Shown here: piece by piece, positions 36,645 through 45,578 of the stretch
Position numbering within the stretch: the first letter of the stretch is position 1
How the letters are laid out: each line of letters begins with the position of its first letter
Assembly: GCA_019359675.1 (NCBI GenBank)
Contig: JAHHGX010000080.1
Location: forward strand, 118,960 to 182,959
DNA: 64,000 nucleotides
Source of the DNA: Calothrix sp. FI2-JRJ7
GTDB taxonomy: Bacteria > Cyanobacteriota > Cyanobacteriia > Cyanobacteriales > Nostocaceae
Reading direction: 5' to 3'
Position numbers and translations under genes: made by a program
Notes under the pieces: generated by a model
What the model was told of the DNA's origin: nothing
The model's input: only the letters and a program-made list of their open reading frames with translations
Database searches by the model: none

Positions 36645-36992
36645 TCAGAATTTGCTTAACCGGGCAGTATTAAAGGATAATGAAGTCGCGGTCTCTGATA
36701 CAAAAGCTAGAATAATGTCTTCTTCAGGAATACCTTTGTCTATTAAATCTTGGGTAATCCCTGATTCCATACCATCGTACTCAACTATTACTTTTTCACA
36801 TGATAAAGTAATATAAATTAGATTGCCTCTAATTCTTTTTCCTCTATCCCAGCCTACTTGCATCAAACTATACCTATCTTGAGTTTCGTCAAATACCGTG
36901 TCTAGCCTGATATCACCATGAGATGGTTTTAGGCGTGAGTAATAGGTAATTACTTGTTTGACTGTTTGACGATACTGGTTTATCTTATCCAT
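36645..36992 (-). CDS. xisI: XisI-family protein
   Basis: 115 aa. MDKINQYRQTVKQVITYYSRLKPSHGDI, DRYSLMQVGWDRGKRI and CEKVIVEYDGMESGITQDLIDKGIPEEDI are the XisI signature. XisI and XisH were defined as factors needed for excision of the fdxN element, but homologues are widespread and mostly of unknown role. The usual C-terminal Glu/Phe-Ala-Val-Ala-like end is replaced by FNTARLSKF, encoded by an AATACTGCCCGGTTAAG repeat, so the C-terminus looks altered. Starts 4 bp after the xisH reading frame ends. Confidence 0.85.
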   Translation of the reverse strand: MDKINQYRQTVKQVITYYSRLKPSHGDIRLDTVFDETQDRYSLMQVGWDRGKRIRGNLIYITLSCEKVIVEYDGMESGITQDLIDKGIPEEDIILAFVSETATSLSFNTARLSKF

Positions 36993-36996
36993 TTTA

Positions 36997-37447
36997 TTAT
37001 CTCAACTCTTTCTAAATTTACGATAATCATTTTTAATGGTAGTTCATTAATTACAAGCTCACCTATTGGTTCACTAAAAAAATTTTCATAAAGTGTATCG
37101 GTAATAGCCAAGTACACTTCTCGTTCTGGATCTATCTTATCCAAAAGTCACTTATATAAAACATACTGCCCAATTGCTTGCTCTAAATCTTTAATCAAGG
37201 ATTTAGCTTTAAAATCCTTAATTTCTATTGCGATACGGCTATTATCTTTGGAAGCTCCTATAAGGCTACCCTGAATATTATCATTACCAGATTTACTTGC
37301 TCCAAGGTCTACAAAAAGAAATCTTTGCCCGTAAGATATTACATAAGGGTCATCTGCTTCCGTAATTATCCAACCATCCTTCATAACTGCTTGCTTAACT
37401 ATTTCATGAATTGTATTCCTTGGTGGCACTATATTTCTCCTATACAT
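36997..37447 (-). pseudogene. xisH: XisH-family protein with in-frame TGA
   Basis: From ATG 37447: HEIVKQAVMKDGWIITEADDPYVI, FVDLGA, RIAIEIKDFKAKSLIKDLEQAIGQYVLYK, all typical of XisH (a PD-(D/E)XK-like fold, with E.K in IEIKDF). A TGA at 37148-37150 stops the frame after residue 99. The same frame then continues LLDKIDPEREVYLAITDTLY..IIKWIR to a natural stop at 36997, restoring the normal ~150-aa length. A single-base nonsense change or readthrough is implied. Confidence 0.8.
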
Positions 37448-37607
37448 TATGTTCGGTGATTATTTTACCATCAAAGTAAATTAAAGATTCCTAATCTGGA
37501 TGTAGCGTAGCGGCGCCGTCATTTCTAATTTTCTGCTTGGCAAAGAAGAAAGACTAAAATTTAAGTGGGTTATCTTTATATGTGTTAGTTCATACCGGAG
37601 TTAAGCT

Positions 37608-37703
37608 ATGGATGCTCAAGAGTTGTTGCAGCGTTATACTGCTGGGGAAAGAGATTTTGCAAATATTGAGCTTTTATCCTCCTTATATGCGCGAAATGAG
37701 TGA
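37608..37703 (+). pseudogene. N-terminal stub of a pentapeptide-repeat protein
   Basis: MDAQELLQRYTAGERDFANIEL matches the usual start of cyanobacterial pentapeptide-repeat proteins (M.A.ELL.RYAAGERDF). The frame ends after 31 codons and no repeats follow. Confidence 0.6.
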
Positions 37704-38193
37704 TTATGCGGTGATGTAAACAAGGGTATGGATAAAATTATTATCTCCAATTGTATGAACTAACACCTGTACAAAAGCACGCGCGCTTAAGTTGCCATGA
37801 CTACCGCGCCAATATTAAATTAGTGGTGCCGTTTTCGTTCTAAACAAGATTGAAGAAATGTAAATGTGAACCACGGTTCACATTTGAATATAACAGCTTC
37901 CTATATAAAAGATTTAGTTTATAGACGTACAAATTGTTCTGTATTTTATCCATCAGCTTATCTTCATAGTTTGGGAATTTGTCGCTTTCTTAAAATTGGC
38001 ATCCACCCCAACGTTCTGCTAGCTCCTGTTCAATTTCTGCTTTGTCTAGTAATTTCATCCCTGAAGCTATTGCTTGTTGACGATACTGTACAACAAATAT
38101 TGTATTGTTCGTATAAGTTATAATTAAAATATTGAAATAGTTGTCTGTAATATCAAATAGCACCTTGTAAATACAGATAAGCTACATAAAGTA
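37704..38193. other. Intergenic debris
   Basis: Contains the second direct repeat copy (37821-37888). On the minus strand an open fragment, 38102 to 37990, reads RQQAIASGMKLLDKAEIEQELAER and ends GGCQF; it looks like the tail of a small antitoxin-like protein with no start codon. Nothing else is seen. Confidence 0.45.
37821..37888 (+). repeat. Direct repeat right of xisI/xisH
   Basis: Second copy of the 36213-36282 sequence, including the palindrome ATGTGAACCACGGTTCACAT. The palindrome alone also occurs at 52376-52397. Confidence 0.7.
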
Positions 38194-38328
38194 CTATATA
38201 GAGATAATTTTAATCGCTGTAACCTTATGTATAGGTTTGGTTATCTTTTCAATAGTAATTAGTTCTGATGCTTTGAGCCACAAGGCAGCGGCAACATGAA
38301 ATGCATCCATTGCCGCTAAACCCATTTC
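38194..38328 (-). pseudogene. PIN-domain protein, C-terminal remnant
   Basis: EMGLAAMDAFHVAAALWLKASELITIEKITKPIH..VTAIKIISI matches the last third of VapC-like PIN nucleases, including the conserved AAMDAxHVAAA. There is no upstream part in frame. With the antitoxin-like fragment nearby it may be the rest of a toxin-antitoxin pair. Confidence 0.65.
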
Positions 38329-38637
38329 CAAGCGGGTCAATTGCAAAATCAACAGTATCACCTATGTTAAGCGTTTGGGTTAATGAGTAGTTACACACAC
38401 CAGCAGAAGAATGATACTTCCACCACTATCTTCATCCTCATCAGATGCATCAATATTACTTGAGTGGTTTCGGAATAAGCAATTCCACGCTCCAATTGTG
38501 GCTTTTGGTAGATATTCAAACCAAATAAAACTTTCTGTAGTGAACAATCTATATTTCCTAACCAGTAGCAGTAGGTTGGGTGGAGGCAATAATAACCCAA
38601 TATTTCTAATTAATATCTTGGGTTCCGCTTGAGAATT
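38329..38637. other. Intergenic, no intact gene
   Basis: Two overlapping ORFs on the minus strand have no protein-like features beyond a DASDEDEDSGGS stretch. A GTAGGTTGG/CTTGGGTTCCGC repeat lies at 38570-38632 beside the next gene's stop. Confidence 0.5.
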
Positions 38638-39564
38638 TTACAAATCTTTATAAGTCAAAGCTGGGTTTGCCCAATTTGTCTGCTCTAAAAACTCGCTAAA
38701 CGTAGTTAAGAGTTCTGGAAACTCTTGTCGCAACTCTTTAACATCGGCATTATACCCTTGATTACGATACCATTGAATCAAGTCGTAAAGTTCTTTTCTA
38801 AAAAGCAGTAAAAACATCCAAGCTGGTGTTTCTTTGTAAACTACTGTCGTTTTTTGAGCTTGAGAGAATGCTGCTGTCATCTCTATAGGTGTTAGTACAT
38901 CACCTGCAAGTTCGATATCTCGACCGATGTATTGATTACTATTCTGTATTACATATGCAGCGACACGACCCATATCTTGATTTGCTATTAAATGAATAGG
39001 TTTTTCAGGCTGAATAGCAAAAGAAAATCTACCCTTCAAAATAGATGGTCGTGTGTACTTTTTCCAAAATTCTTCCATAAATAAACAAGCTCGTAACATA
39101 GTTGTTGGTAAACCAGCTTGTTTAAAAATTTGCTCAACTTGATATTTTTGTTCAATACGACTAATTTCGGTGTTACGTTCGGCACCACCTGCGGAGTTGT
39201 AAACTAAATGTTTAATGTTTGCATCTTTTGCTATTTGCGCGACTATTTTAGCTCGTTCTACTTCACGAGTATCTATTTTACTTGTATCTGGCGCCAGTGC
39301 ATGACAATATACTGCTGAAACTCCTGTAAATGCTGATAACAGCGTTGATGGTTCATCTAAATTTCCTTCAACCAGCGAAACTCCGGCGTTAATTAACTTG
39401 GCAACCTCAGGACGAGTAGAATCAATTTTTCTGGTTATAGCTTGTAGGTTACTTACTCCTCGTTCCAAAAAACCCTTAACAACATTCCTACCTGTACCAC
39501 CAGTAACACCGATTAACAATACTTTACCAACATTTGAGTTTGCGTTGTCTAAACTACACTCCAT
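38638..39564 (-). CDS. NmrA-like NAD(P)-binding protein
   Basis: 308 aa. Rossmann motif IGVTGGTGRNVVKGF near residue 18; NSAGGAERNTEI near 125 corresponds to the SIAGAERN block of the paralogue at 19698. Intact, unlike its neighbours in this debris-rich interval. Substrate unknown; may be a redox-sensing NmrA type rather than an enzyme. Confidence 0.85.
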   Translation of the reverse strand: MECSLDNANSNVGKVLLIGVTGGTGRNVVKGFLERGVSNLQAITRKIDSTRPEVAKLINAGVSLVEGNLDEPSTLLSAFTGVSAVYCHALAPDTSKIDTREVERAKIVAQIAKDANIKHLVYNSAGGAERNTEISRIEQKYQVEQIFKQAGLPTTMLRACLFMEEFWKKYTRPSILKGRFSFAIQPEKPIHLIANQDMGRVAAYVIQNSNQYIGRDIELAGDVLTPIEMTAAFSQAQKTTVVYKETPAWMFLLLFRKELYDLIQWYRNQGYNADVKELRQEFPELLTTFSEFLEQTNWANPALTYKDL

Positions 39565-40088
39565 TGAACGCTACTCCTGTTTAACTAAGATAAATAATAT
39601 ATAGTAGTTAAAATTATAATAATTTCTTAGTCCTCTTGTAGAAAACTTGCGCCCCGCCGCATAGGGGTTTTTAACACGCACACCAGGTAAGAACGAAGCC
39701 AATAATCTATAAATACACAAGTGATGATTGTTACATCTAGGCTAGTCCAAGATGTAAGGGAGGCACCGTTACAATCTTCAATCAAACGAAAAATAATGTG
39801 CGTCCTACCAAGCACATTGAGTAGTCGGTGCGTGACTGCATTTAATTTAACTTGTTTACGTTAGTACCAAAGAAATGGTTTTTAAATTCTCGATAGAGGT
39901 ATATAGCATACTGCGTCTAATCAATATTGTTTACGTTAGTACTAGATTATGCCCTTCTGAGGTGTTGGTGGAGGCGCCGCCAACATGCTACGTACAATTT
40001 ATATTGTTTGCGTTAGTACTAAGTAATTTTTGAGTTCTTGTCAGAGGCGCCGTTATCTCTTGATGAGAAAACCTGGTTTTCTCTAAAT
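39565..40088. other. Intergenic with regularly spaced GTTTACGTTAGTAC boxes
   Basis: GTTTACGTTAGTAC (or GTTTGCGTTAGTAC) occurs at about 39853, 39928 and 40004, that is at ~76-bp spacing; a variant GTTTAAGTTAGTAC lies at 40340 and another at 36508. Two GGCGCC and an AAAACCTGGTTTT palindrome are also present. An open minus-strand frame (39627-39815) has no recognisable features. Confidence 0.55.
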
Positions 40089-40304
40089 CTAGTTGCTTCT
40101 TAAACTACCATCTGGCATGATGGTGTCTTTGAAAATAGCCCTCTCGAAGTAAGCGTTTCTAGCATTCATGAAATTAGCTGTTGTTAAATTGGCTCCCCCA
40201 AAGTGAGTTTCAGCCTGCATTAGCTTTGATGAAGCTAGCACTAGTACAGTTTGGCGTAAATAAACCATTATCGTAATTAATTTGTTGAGGCGCCGACTTA
40301 CCAA
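40089..40304 (-). pseudogene. Pentapeptide-repeat protein, C-terminal remnant
   Basis: The second half, LMQAETHFGGANLTTANFMNARNAYFERAIFKDTIMPDGSLRS, has the A(N/D)LXX pattern and the MPDGS end typical of pentapeptide-repeat proteins. The first ~27 residues are unrelated. Only about six repeats remain. Confidence 0.6.
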
Positions 40305-40467
40305 ATGCTCTGAACATAAAGTTAAGGTGTCTTCTATATTGTTTAAGTTAGTACATTCTAGTTTATTTTTGGGGTACAGCCAAGTGCAGCACTAAATATA
40401 GATTCTTCTCTACGTTCAGAATGACATTTTATACCTTATTTGACGTTTAAAATATCCTCTGAAATAA

Positions 40468-41400
40468 CTAATCTTCATCTTCATCCAAAATACCAATTTC
40501 GTCTGAGTCTTTAAGCTCATCCTCTAAATTATTATTATGTTTTGCTTTCTCTTTTAATTCATTACTCAACTCTACCCATTGCACAACACTAATATCTTCA
40601 CCGCGTGCTTGAGGATTTATATTTAATCGTTCCAAAATAGCAGTTAACTCATCACGCTCAATAACACTCTGTAAATTATTCCTCAACATCTTTCGCTTTG
40701 CACTAAACCCCAATTTTACTAAAGTCTCTAAATACTTTGGGTCATTAGCTTGTTTCTCTAATTGACGCGGTATTAATCTTACTACTGCTGAGTCTACTTT
40801 CGGCGCCGGATGAAAAGCAGAAGCTGGAACTGTACAAATATATTCACACTTTGCTAAATATTGTACACGCACAGTTAAGGCGCCGAAAGTCCTCGAACCA
40901 GGTTTAGCAACAATTCTCTCAGCTACCTCTTTCTGTATCAATAACACAATCGACTCATACGGTCTAACATTCGGATTCGCAATCGTTCCCAATAATTTCT
41001 CAATAATCGGTCCAGTAATATTATACGGAATATTCGCTACTACCTTATTCTGATTCTGAAACTTCTCAAAATTACCAAGCTGAGACTCTACATCCAACTC
41101 CAAAAAATCACCTTGCAATAGTAAAAAATTCTCTCTCTTCCCAAACTCCTTTACCAACATCTTACACAAATCCCTGTCAATTTCCACAGAAATTAAAGCC
41201 TGTACCAAAGGTAAAATTCTGCGCGTCAAAACCCCAGTTCCGGGACCTATCTCCAAAACCCTATCTTCCTTACTACACTCTGCTGCACGTACTATGTTGT
41301 CCAAAGCACTCTCGCTTTTCAGCCAGTGCTGGGCAAGTGACCTGCGCGTTCTTACTTCTCCTTTCCCTTTCATATCAATACTTTCAGCCTCTCTACTCAA
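40468..41400 (-). CDS. rsmA: 16S rRNA (adenine1518/1519-N6,N6)-dimethyltransferase
   Basis: 310 aa KsgA/RsmA. SAM motif VLEIGPGTGVLTRRIL near residue 47, the catalytic NIPYNITGPI near 123, and FHPAPKVDSAVVRL near 200 are present. Dimethylates two adenines in the 3' hairpin of 16S rRNA. A C-terminal acidic tail of about 35 residues (NNLEDELKDSDEIG..DEDED) extends past the usual end. Its normal downstream partner ispE lies 7 kb away in this genome. The first ATG is at 41400; the second, at residue 10 (MKGKGEVR), is an alternative. Confidence 0.94.
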   Translation of the reverse strand: MSREAESIDMKGKGEVRTRRSLAQHWLKSESALDNIVRAAECSKEDRVLEIGPGTGVLTRRILPLVQALISVEIDRDLCKMLVKEFGKRENFLLLQGDFLELDVESQLGNFEKFQNQNKVVANIPYNITGPIIEKLLGTIANPNVRPYESIVLLIQKEVAERIVAKPGSRTFGALTVRVQYLAKCEYICTVPASAFHPAPKVDSAVVRLIPRQLEKQANDPKYLETLVKLGFSAKRKMLRNNLQSVIERDELTAILERLNINPQARGEDISVVQWVELSNELKEKAKHNNNLEDELKDSDEIGILDEDED

Positions 41401-42034
41401 TTCATTTTCTTATTTATTACTTACTTGTTTTAGCAACTTTTCTAGCCTATTTTATACATACCCTATTGATTTAAAATATAAATTATGGTAAAGAGGTTGT
41501 GTTTATGATGTGAGTAGTGTGGTAGTGGTAAGGTCGGACAGGAATACATAGGAAAAGGCGCCTGATTTAATAAAATAGAAGTGAGCGTATATAAGTTTAA
41601 ACCAAATTGGCTTAATTAAATTAACTTGATTTAAAGTGGATTTTATAGGTTTTGTAGTTTTCCTGATATACGTAGGTTATTTAAAGAGTAATTATAGATT
41701 ATTGAGGCACCCATATCAGAGATTTTTGAATGTGGTGTTAAAAAAGTAAGATTTGAAACAGCATGAAATTTATCGTTCGTATACAGCAACCGTAAAAATA
41801 TTTTATATTCTAACTTAAGATGCATTACTGTAAAATCAGGAGTTAATATAAAATGTAATAAATCTACCCTCTTAAGAAATAAAAATGTGCAAAAAAAGTA
41901 GCACTTACCCTATCCGTATAGTGGGACGGAGAATGACAATGTATACCTGAGTTAAATTTTCAAATATCATCTAATACAGAATTACGCGCAATTTCTTTTT
42001 TTTTACAAGCTTGATATAAAATTTTAATTGGCTT
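41401..42034. other. Intergenic, no gene seen
   Basis: Very AT-rich with a single GGCGCC at about 41557. A minus-strand ORF at 41643-41825 has no protein-like composition. No clear repeats. Confidence 0.5.
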
Positions 42035-42211
42035 TTATTTATATATTTTATAGTATGTAAGTTCTTTAATAGCACTTGGCTGTGCTTTTTTTAACTCTTG
42101 CCAAACTTGAAACGATTGACGGGGATAAAGTTGTCGCTCATCGGGGTCAAATTCTCCTGCCCAATGCGTTATTATTTCCAATTCATCACTAAAAATGATT
42201 ATTGTTTCAAC
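42035..42211 (-). pseudogene. Remnant resembling a sensor histidine kinase segment
   Basis: Open fragment VETIIIFSDELEIITHWAG then EFDPDERQLYPRQSFQVWQE, ending LTYYKIYK. The FDPDE..L.PRQSFQVWQ pattern resembles a conserved stretch in cyanobacterial phytochrome-like kinases. No start codon, no flanking domains. Confidence 0.45.
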
Positions 42212-42540
42212 ATGTTACAAATTCCTAACTAGTCTATATGACTAGACTTTTGCTATCTTTATGGTTATAGTTCTAATTAAATAGCTTAATAACTAGTTAA
42301 ATATAATACACTACTACGTACATAAAGAGCATTAGAAAACAAACTATATTTTTATTGTAGAAGTAGCGCCTGTTTATAAACGAAAAATTCAAACATCTAA
42401 TGATTGGCAGCATCTAAACATCTAGATGTTAGAGAATTCTTTACTGTGTTTCTGTTCATCTTGCTCAAACATTTAAACATTTCAACATCTAAGCATTTTA
42501 TGAATACATCCTCTAATATTCATGCTAAAGTTAAACATAT
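42212..42540. repeat. AACATCT-type short repeats
   Basis: Dense, imperfect copies of AACATCTA and its complement (42393-42435, 42467-42498), also at 29190-29225, 31867-31888, 42790-42840 and 47430-47450. They resemble the short tandemly repeated heptamers of heterocystous cyanobacteria. No gene. Confidence 0.55.
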
Positions 42541-42762
42541 GTGAAAGTAATGACTATGACCGAGACTCTACCCAAAACATTGACTTTCGAGGAATTTGTC
42601 CAGTGGTTGCCAGAAAACACAGGGAAACGCTACGAGCTACATGACGAGGCAGTAAAGCAGCTATTAGAAGACATTTTGACAGTTCTAGCTGTAGTTCACG
42701 AGCGAAACATTATTCACCGTGACATCAAACCCGCAAACTTAATGCGGCGCCACAAACTGTAA
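42541..42762 (+). pseudogene. Chimeric fragment: Uma2 N-terminus fused to Ser/Thr kinase loop
   Basis: Residues 1-33 (TLPKTLTFEEFVQWLPENT, GKRYELHD) are the start of a Uma2 protein. Residues 35-68 (AVKQLLEDILTVLAVVHERN, IIHRDIKPANLM) are the catalytic loop of a cyanobacterial Ser/Thr kinase. The two join in frame near 42640 and the ORF then ends. Both parents are incomplete, so this is a recombination product, not a working gene. Confidence 0.75.
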
Positions 42763-42892
42763 AAATTTTAATACGCTAGTAATCGTTTGGACATTCAGAT
42801 GTTTAGTGTAAATAGATGTCTAGATGTTTAAATGTTTAATGAACACAAGAACAGGTTATCCAAAAAATGGAATTAGTTAAGTAGTTAAGTAG

Positions 42893-42952
42893 GGTGCGTA
42901 ACCCTATGATAAGCAAGCAGGGAAACGAATAACCATTGTAGGGTTACGCACC
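42893..42952. repeat. GGTGCGTAACCCT hairpin (variant arms)
   Basis: 13-bp arms GGTGCGTAACCCT/AGGGTTACGCACC; the inner half differs from other copies on both arms together. Confidence 0.85.
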
Positions 42953-42994
42953 TGAGCTATGGTTGGTAATGGCGCCATATACAATAAAGTAAAT

Positions 42995-43055
42995 GGTGCG
43001 TCACAGCAGCTAGATTTTTAGTTTCGTTGCGAAGTTATAATGGCTGTGACGCACC
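42995..43055. repeat. GGTGCGTCACAGC hairpin, RAYT 3' side
   Basis: 13-bp arms GGTGCGTCACAGC/GCTGTGACGCACC. Abuts the TAG stop of the transposase gene. Same arms as 43766-43825 on the gene's other side. Confidence 0.88.
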
Positions 43056-43499
43056 CTACTCAAATTCTTTATCGATAATAAGGTTTTTAATATTAGGTAC
43101 TTCTGAAGTACCCCAGTCTTTGGAATATATGTTTTGTTTGACTAACCGATGGTAACTAGAATATTTCCAATCTTGAGGGGAGTTACATAAACCATGTTTG
43201 ACTGGATTGTAATGTATATAATTACAATGATTCTCATAATCTCTGTCGTCACGAATTAAATGCTCCCAAAATCTTCTTTGCCATAAATTTCTTTCTCCAC
43301 GTTTTTGACGTGATTCACTTATAGGATATTGTAATGCTAGTTTATCTGCGTAACGTTTTGTAACAAGATATTTAATCAGGCGCCAGCGTGTTGCAAAGTC
43401 ACTATCACCTTCTGGTAAAGTTAAAATACAGTGGAAATGTTCTGGTAAAAGAACAAAAACGTCTATTTTAAAAGGATATTTTTGGCGTACCCTATTCAT
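43056..43499 (-). CDS. REP-associated tyrosine transposase (RAYT, Y1_Tnp)
   Basis: HUH-type transposase domain: LLPEHFHCILTLPE carries the metal-binding HxH, and NYIHYNPVKHGLC the catalytic-Tyr region typical of RAYTs. Coding similarity extends upstream of the first ATG: the frame from about 43613 reads PEYRRLKHQGGTYFFTLVTY, DRYPWLCNEDARF. At the place where family members start (M-P-E-Y-R-R) the codon is AAG at 43614-43616, so the normal start seems lost by one base; no ATG/GTG/TTG lies in frame up to the stop before it. The gene is bracketed by hairpins with identical arms (42995 and 43766). RAYTs act on such REP palindromes. It may be inactive or use a non-standard start. Confidence 0.85.
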   Translation of the reverse strand: MNRVRQKYPFKIDVFVLLPEHFHCILTLPEGDSDFATRWRLIKYLVTKRYADKLALQYPISESRQKRGERNLWQRRFWEHLIRDDRDYENHCNYIHYNPVKHGLCNSPQDWKYSSYHRLVKQNIYSKDWGTSEVPNIKNLIIDKEFE

Positions 43500-43765
43500 T
43501 GACGTGCGAAGTGCAAAGCGAGCATCTTCATTACATAACCAGGGATACCTATCGTAGGTGACTAGTGTGAAAAAGTATGTGCCACCTTGGTGCTTTAATC
43601 TCCTGTATTCAGGCTTATTCTTTCTAAAGAGAAATATGATGTTTTACTACCATAACCTAGTAATATGAAATTGGCGATACTTGAAATAATGATGGTGTGT
43701 TACATCTGAGAACAATGAATGTTATGGCACTATAACCTCTAAAAGATGGTGCGTTACTAAAGGAT

Positions 43766-43825
43766 GGTGCGTCACAGCAGTTATATTTTCGCTTCGTTGC
43801 TGGGTTGTTATAGCTGTGACGCACC
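43766..43825. repeat. GGTGCGTCACAGC hairpin, RAYT 5' side
   Basis: 13-bp arms identical to those at 42995-43055. An orphan left arm GGTGCGTTACT precedes it at 43748. Confidence 0.88.
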
Positions 43826-43864
43826 CTACTACTACGCGCCACGAGATTCAAGGCAGGTTAATAT

Positions 43865-45328
43865 TTATGTTAGGAATTCTAGTTGGTGTTTGATTAAGAT
43901 TGATTTTAGGGTGTTGTTTTCGGCTTTTAAGGCAATGTTTTCGGCTTCTAGTTCTTGGATGCGCTCTTTCATGGCTTCTTTACTGGCGCCTACTCGGTGA
44001 ATTACTACTTCTTTATATATTTCTAGGTTGGCATCTTCGCTCATCCAGCGTTGGTATGTTTTTGTGTGTTCGTTGACTGTGTGTCCCATATAGTCGGACA
44101 TTGTTTTGATGGGTACTCTTAAACGGTGTCCACGTATTGCGTATGCATGACGCAGGTCGTAAGGGCGAAAGTCTAGTTTTACTGTTCTAAAACGGGTGTG
44201 GAGTTTGGCCGTTTGATTTTCTAGAGTACCACCAAGAGCAGGCGCCTTGATATTTTTTAAGTCGAATAGTTCTATCCAGTGTGGGTATAAGGGGGGAACT
44301 CCACAGTTACGTTCTCCAGTTTTGGTTCCTTGGGTTAATGCTGGATTGAGTTTGATAAGGTGGAAGGTGTTTTCGGGGTTGGTAAATGCTTCTAGGTCTA
44401 CTGCAAATAGTTCGTGTGGTCTTAATCCATATGTTGCTAACATTCCATATGCCCACTGCCATTGGTCAGGATATGTAATATTTTCTTTACTAGCATACTG
44501 AGAAAGTGGCGCCCCTATTATATTAAATCCTTCAATTATTTCCTCGTCTGTAGGGATTCTTCTAATTGTTGGCGCCGGATTTGGTGTTGCATAAGCGGTA
44601 ATATTTTTTGCAGCGTCTATACCGCAAAACTCGGAGAATTTCTTTAATTGCCAAGATAAGTAAAAGCGTGAGGAAGTGTTGGGTTTGGTTTTTTCTAAAG
44701 CTGTTTCTATAGCTTCTAGGGTTAAAGGTTCATTTTGGGGTAATTTATTTAAGTGCCGCAAATAATGACTTTCCCAGGTACGTACCCCTTGACGGTTTCT
44801 TTCATGGGTCTTCCAAAACGCTTTTTCATATTCTTTAATTAATTCAGAAATCAGCTTTGGTACTTTTGCTGTATCTGGAAGTATTTTCTGCGCTTGTTTA
44901 CCCAGTAACTCAGCAGTCCATTTAAATTGTTTGGTGACTAACAATAAATCTAATTCACGCGCTTTTGCAACAGCAAGCTTTAAACCAATATCATTTGCTG
45001 TGAATCCCAAAGAAATAGTATACTGTTTTTTGGGACATCCCTTTTTACCAACATCCCCCGGTTTACAAGGAAAAGTACCCTGTAATCCAATAGATTTAGA
45101 ACTGGTTAATTTTAGCTTAACTTTTATTCTTTCTAGTAATAAGGCTGAGTTAGCAACTTGAACCGAGTGCTTCATACGTAAATACTCACGCTCTAATTTA
45201 ACTGACTCATCTGATAAACCAGCTTTCCATTGCTTCCATTTCGCTGGTGGGTATTTATCTATAGGTACATTATCCCACTCAGCTTTACGAGGTTCATATG
45301 TACTATCATGATGAGACATAAGCTTCAC
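43865..45328 (-). CDS. Tyrosine recombinase / site-specific integrase
   Basis: 487 aa. N-terminal SAM-like binding region, then the catalytic domain: Arg in ATYGLRPHELF, YDLRHAYAIRGH (Tyr where HxxR usually begins), His in MGHTVNEHT and the nucleophile in KTYQRW. A C-terminal coiled coil (AMKERIQELEAENIALKAEN) is added. The family resembles cyanobacterial element integrases. Four GGCGCC sites inside suggest long residence. The substrate site is not visible; no tRNA is near. Confidence 0.85.
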   Translation of the reverse strand: MKLMSHHDSTYEPRKAEWDNVPIDKYPPAKWKQWKAGLSDESVKLEREYLRMKHSVQVANSALLLERIKVKLKLTSSKSIGLQGTFPCKPGDVGKKGCPKKQYTISLGFTANDIGLKLAVAKARELDLLLVTKQFKWTAELLGKQAQKILPDTAKVPKLISELIKEYEKAFWKTHERNRQGVRTWESHYLRHLNKLPQNEPLTLEAIETALEKTKPNTSSRFYLSWQLKKFSEFCGIDAAKNITAYATPNPAPTIRRIPTDEEIIEGFNIIGAPLSQYASKENITYPDQWQWAYGMLATYGLRPHELFAVDLEAFTNPENTFHLIKLNPALTQGTKTGERNCGVPPLYPHWIELFDLKNIKAPALGGTLENQTAKLHTRFRTVKLDFRPYDLRHAYAIRGHRLRVPIKTMSDYMGHTVNEHTKTYQRWMSEDANLEIYKEVVIHRVGASKEAMKERIQELEAENIALKAENNTLKSILIKHQLEFLT

Positions 45329-45578
45329 TCATAAACTGAATCTAAAGGCTCTATACTATTTGATTGAATGATATAAGGCAAACACACACAAGTATACCGT
45401 GCATGTAAGATAAGGGTTATACAGAATATCGGCGCCAGTACGGGAATTTAAAATAACTAAAATATTTTGTCTCCCCCCTTTCTTATTTTCCTCATTGACT
45501 GCAAAATTATACGGAAACTTTATCCTCCACACTGAAGTTAAATGTTAACTCCCAAGGCAGCAGGAGAGCGTGCAAATT

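Noticed and set aside
36645..37447. XisH/XisI here as the excision factors for the nifJ element
   Set aside because: They are 32 kb away, both appear damaged, and homologues are scattered widely in such genomes. No evidence links them to this element.
38380..38600. Overlapping small minus-strand ORFs
   Set aside because: Composition and lack of ribosome site or family resemblance; lies in gene debris.
39853..40353. CRISPR array from the 76-bp-spaced repeats
   Set aside because: Only three regular copies of a 14-mer, no dyad repeat of 28-37 bp, spacer lengths of ~62 bp and no cas gene nearby.
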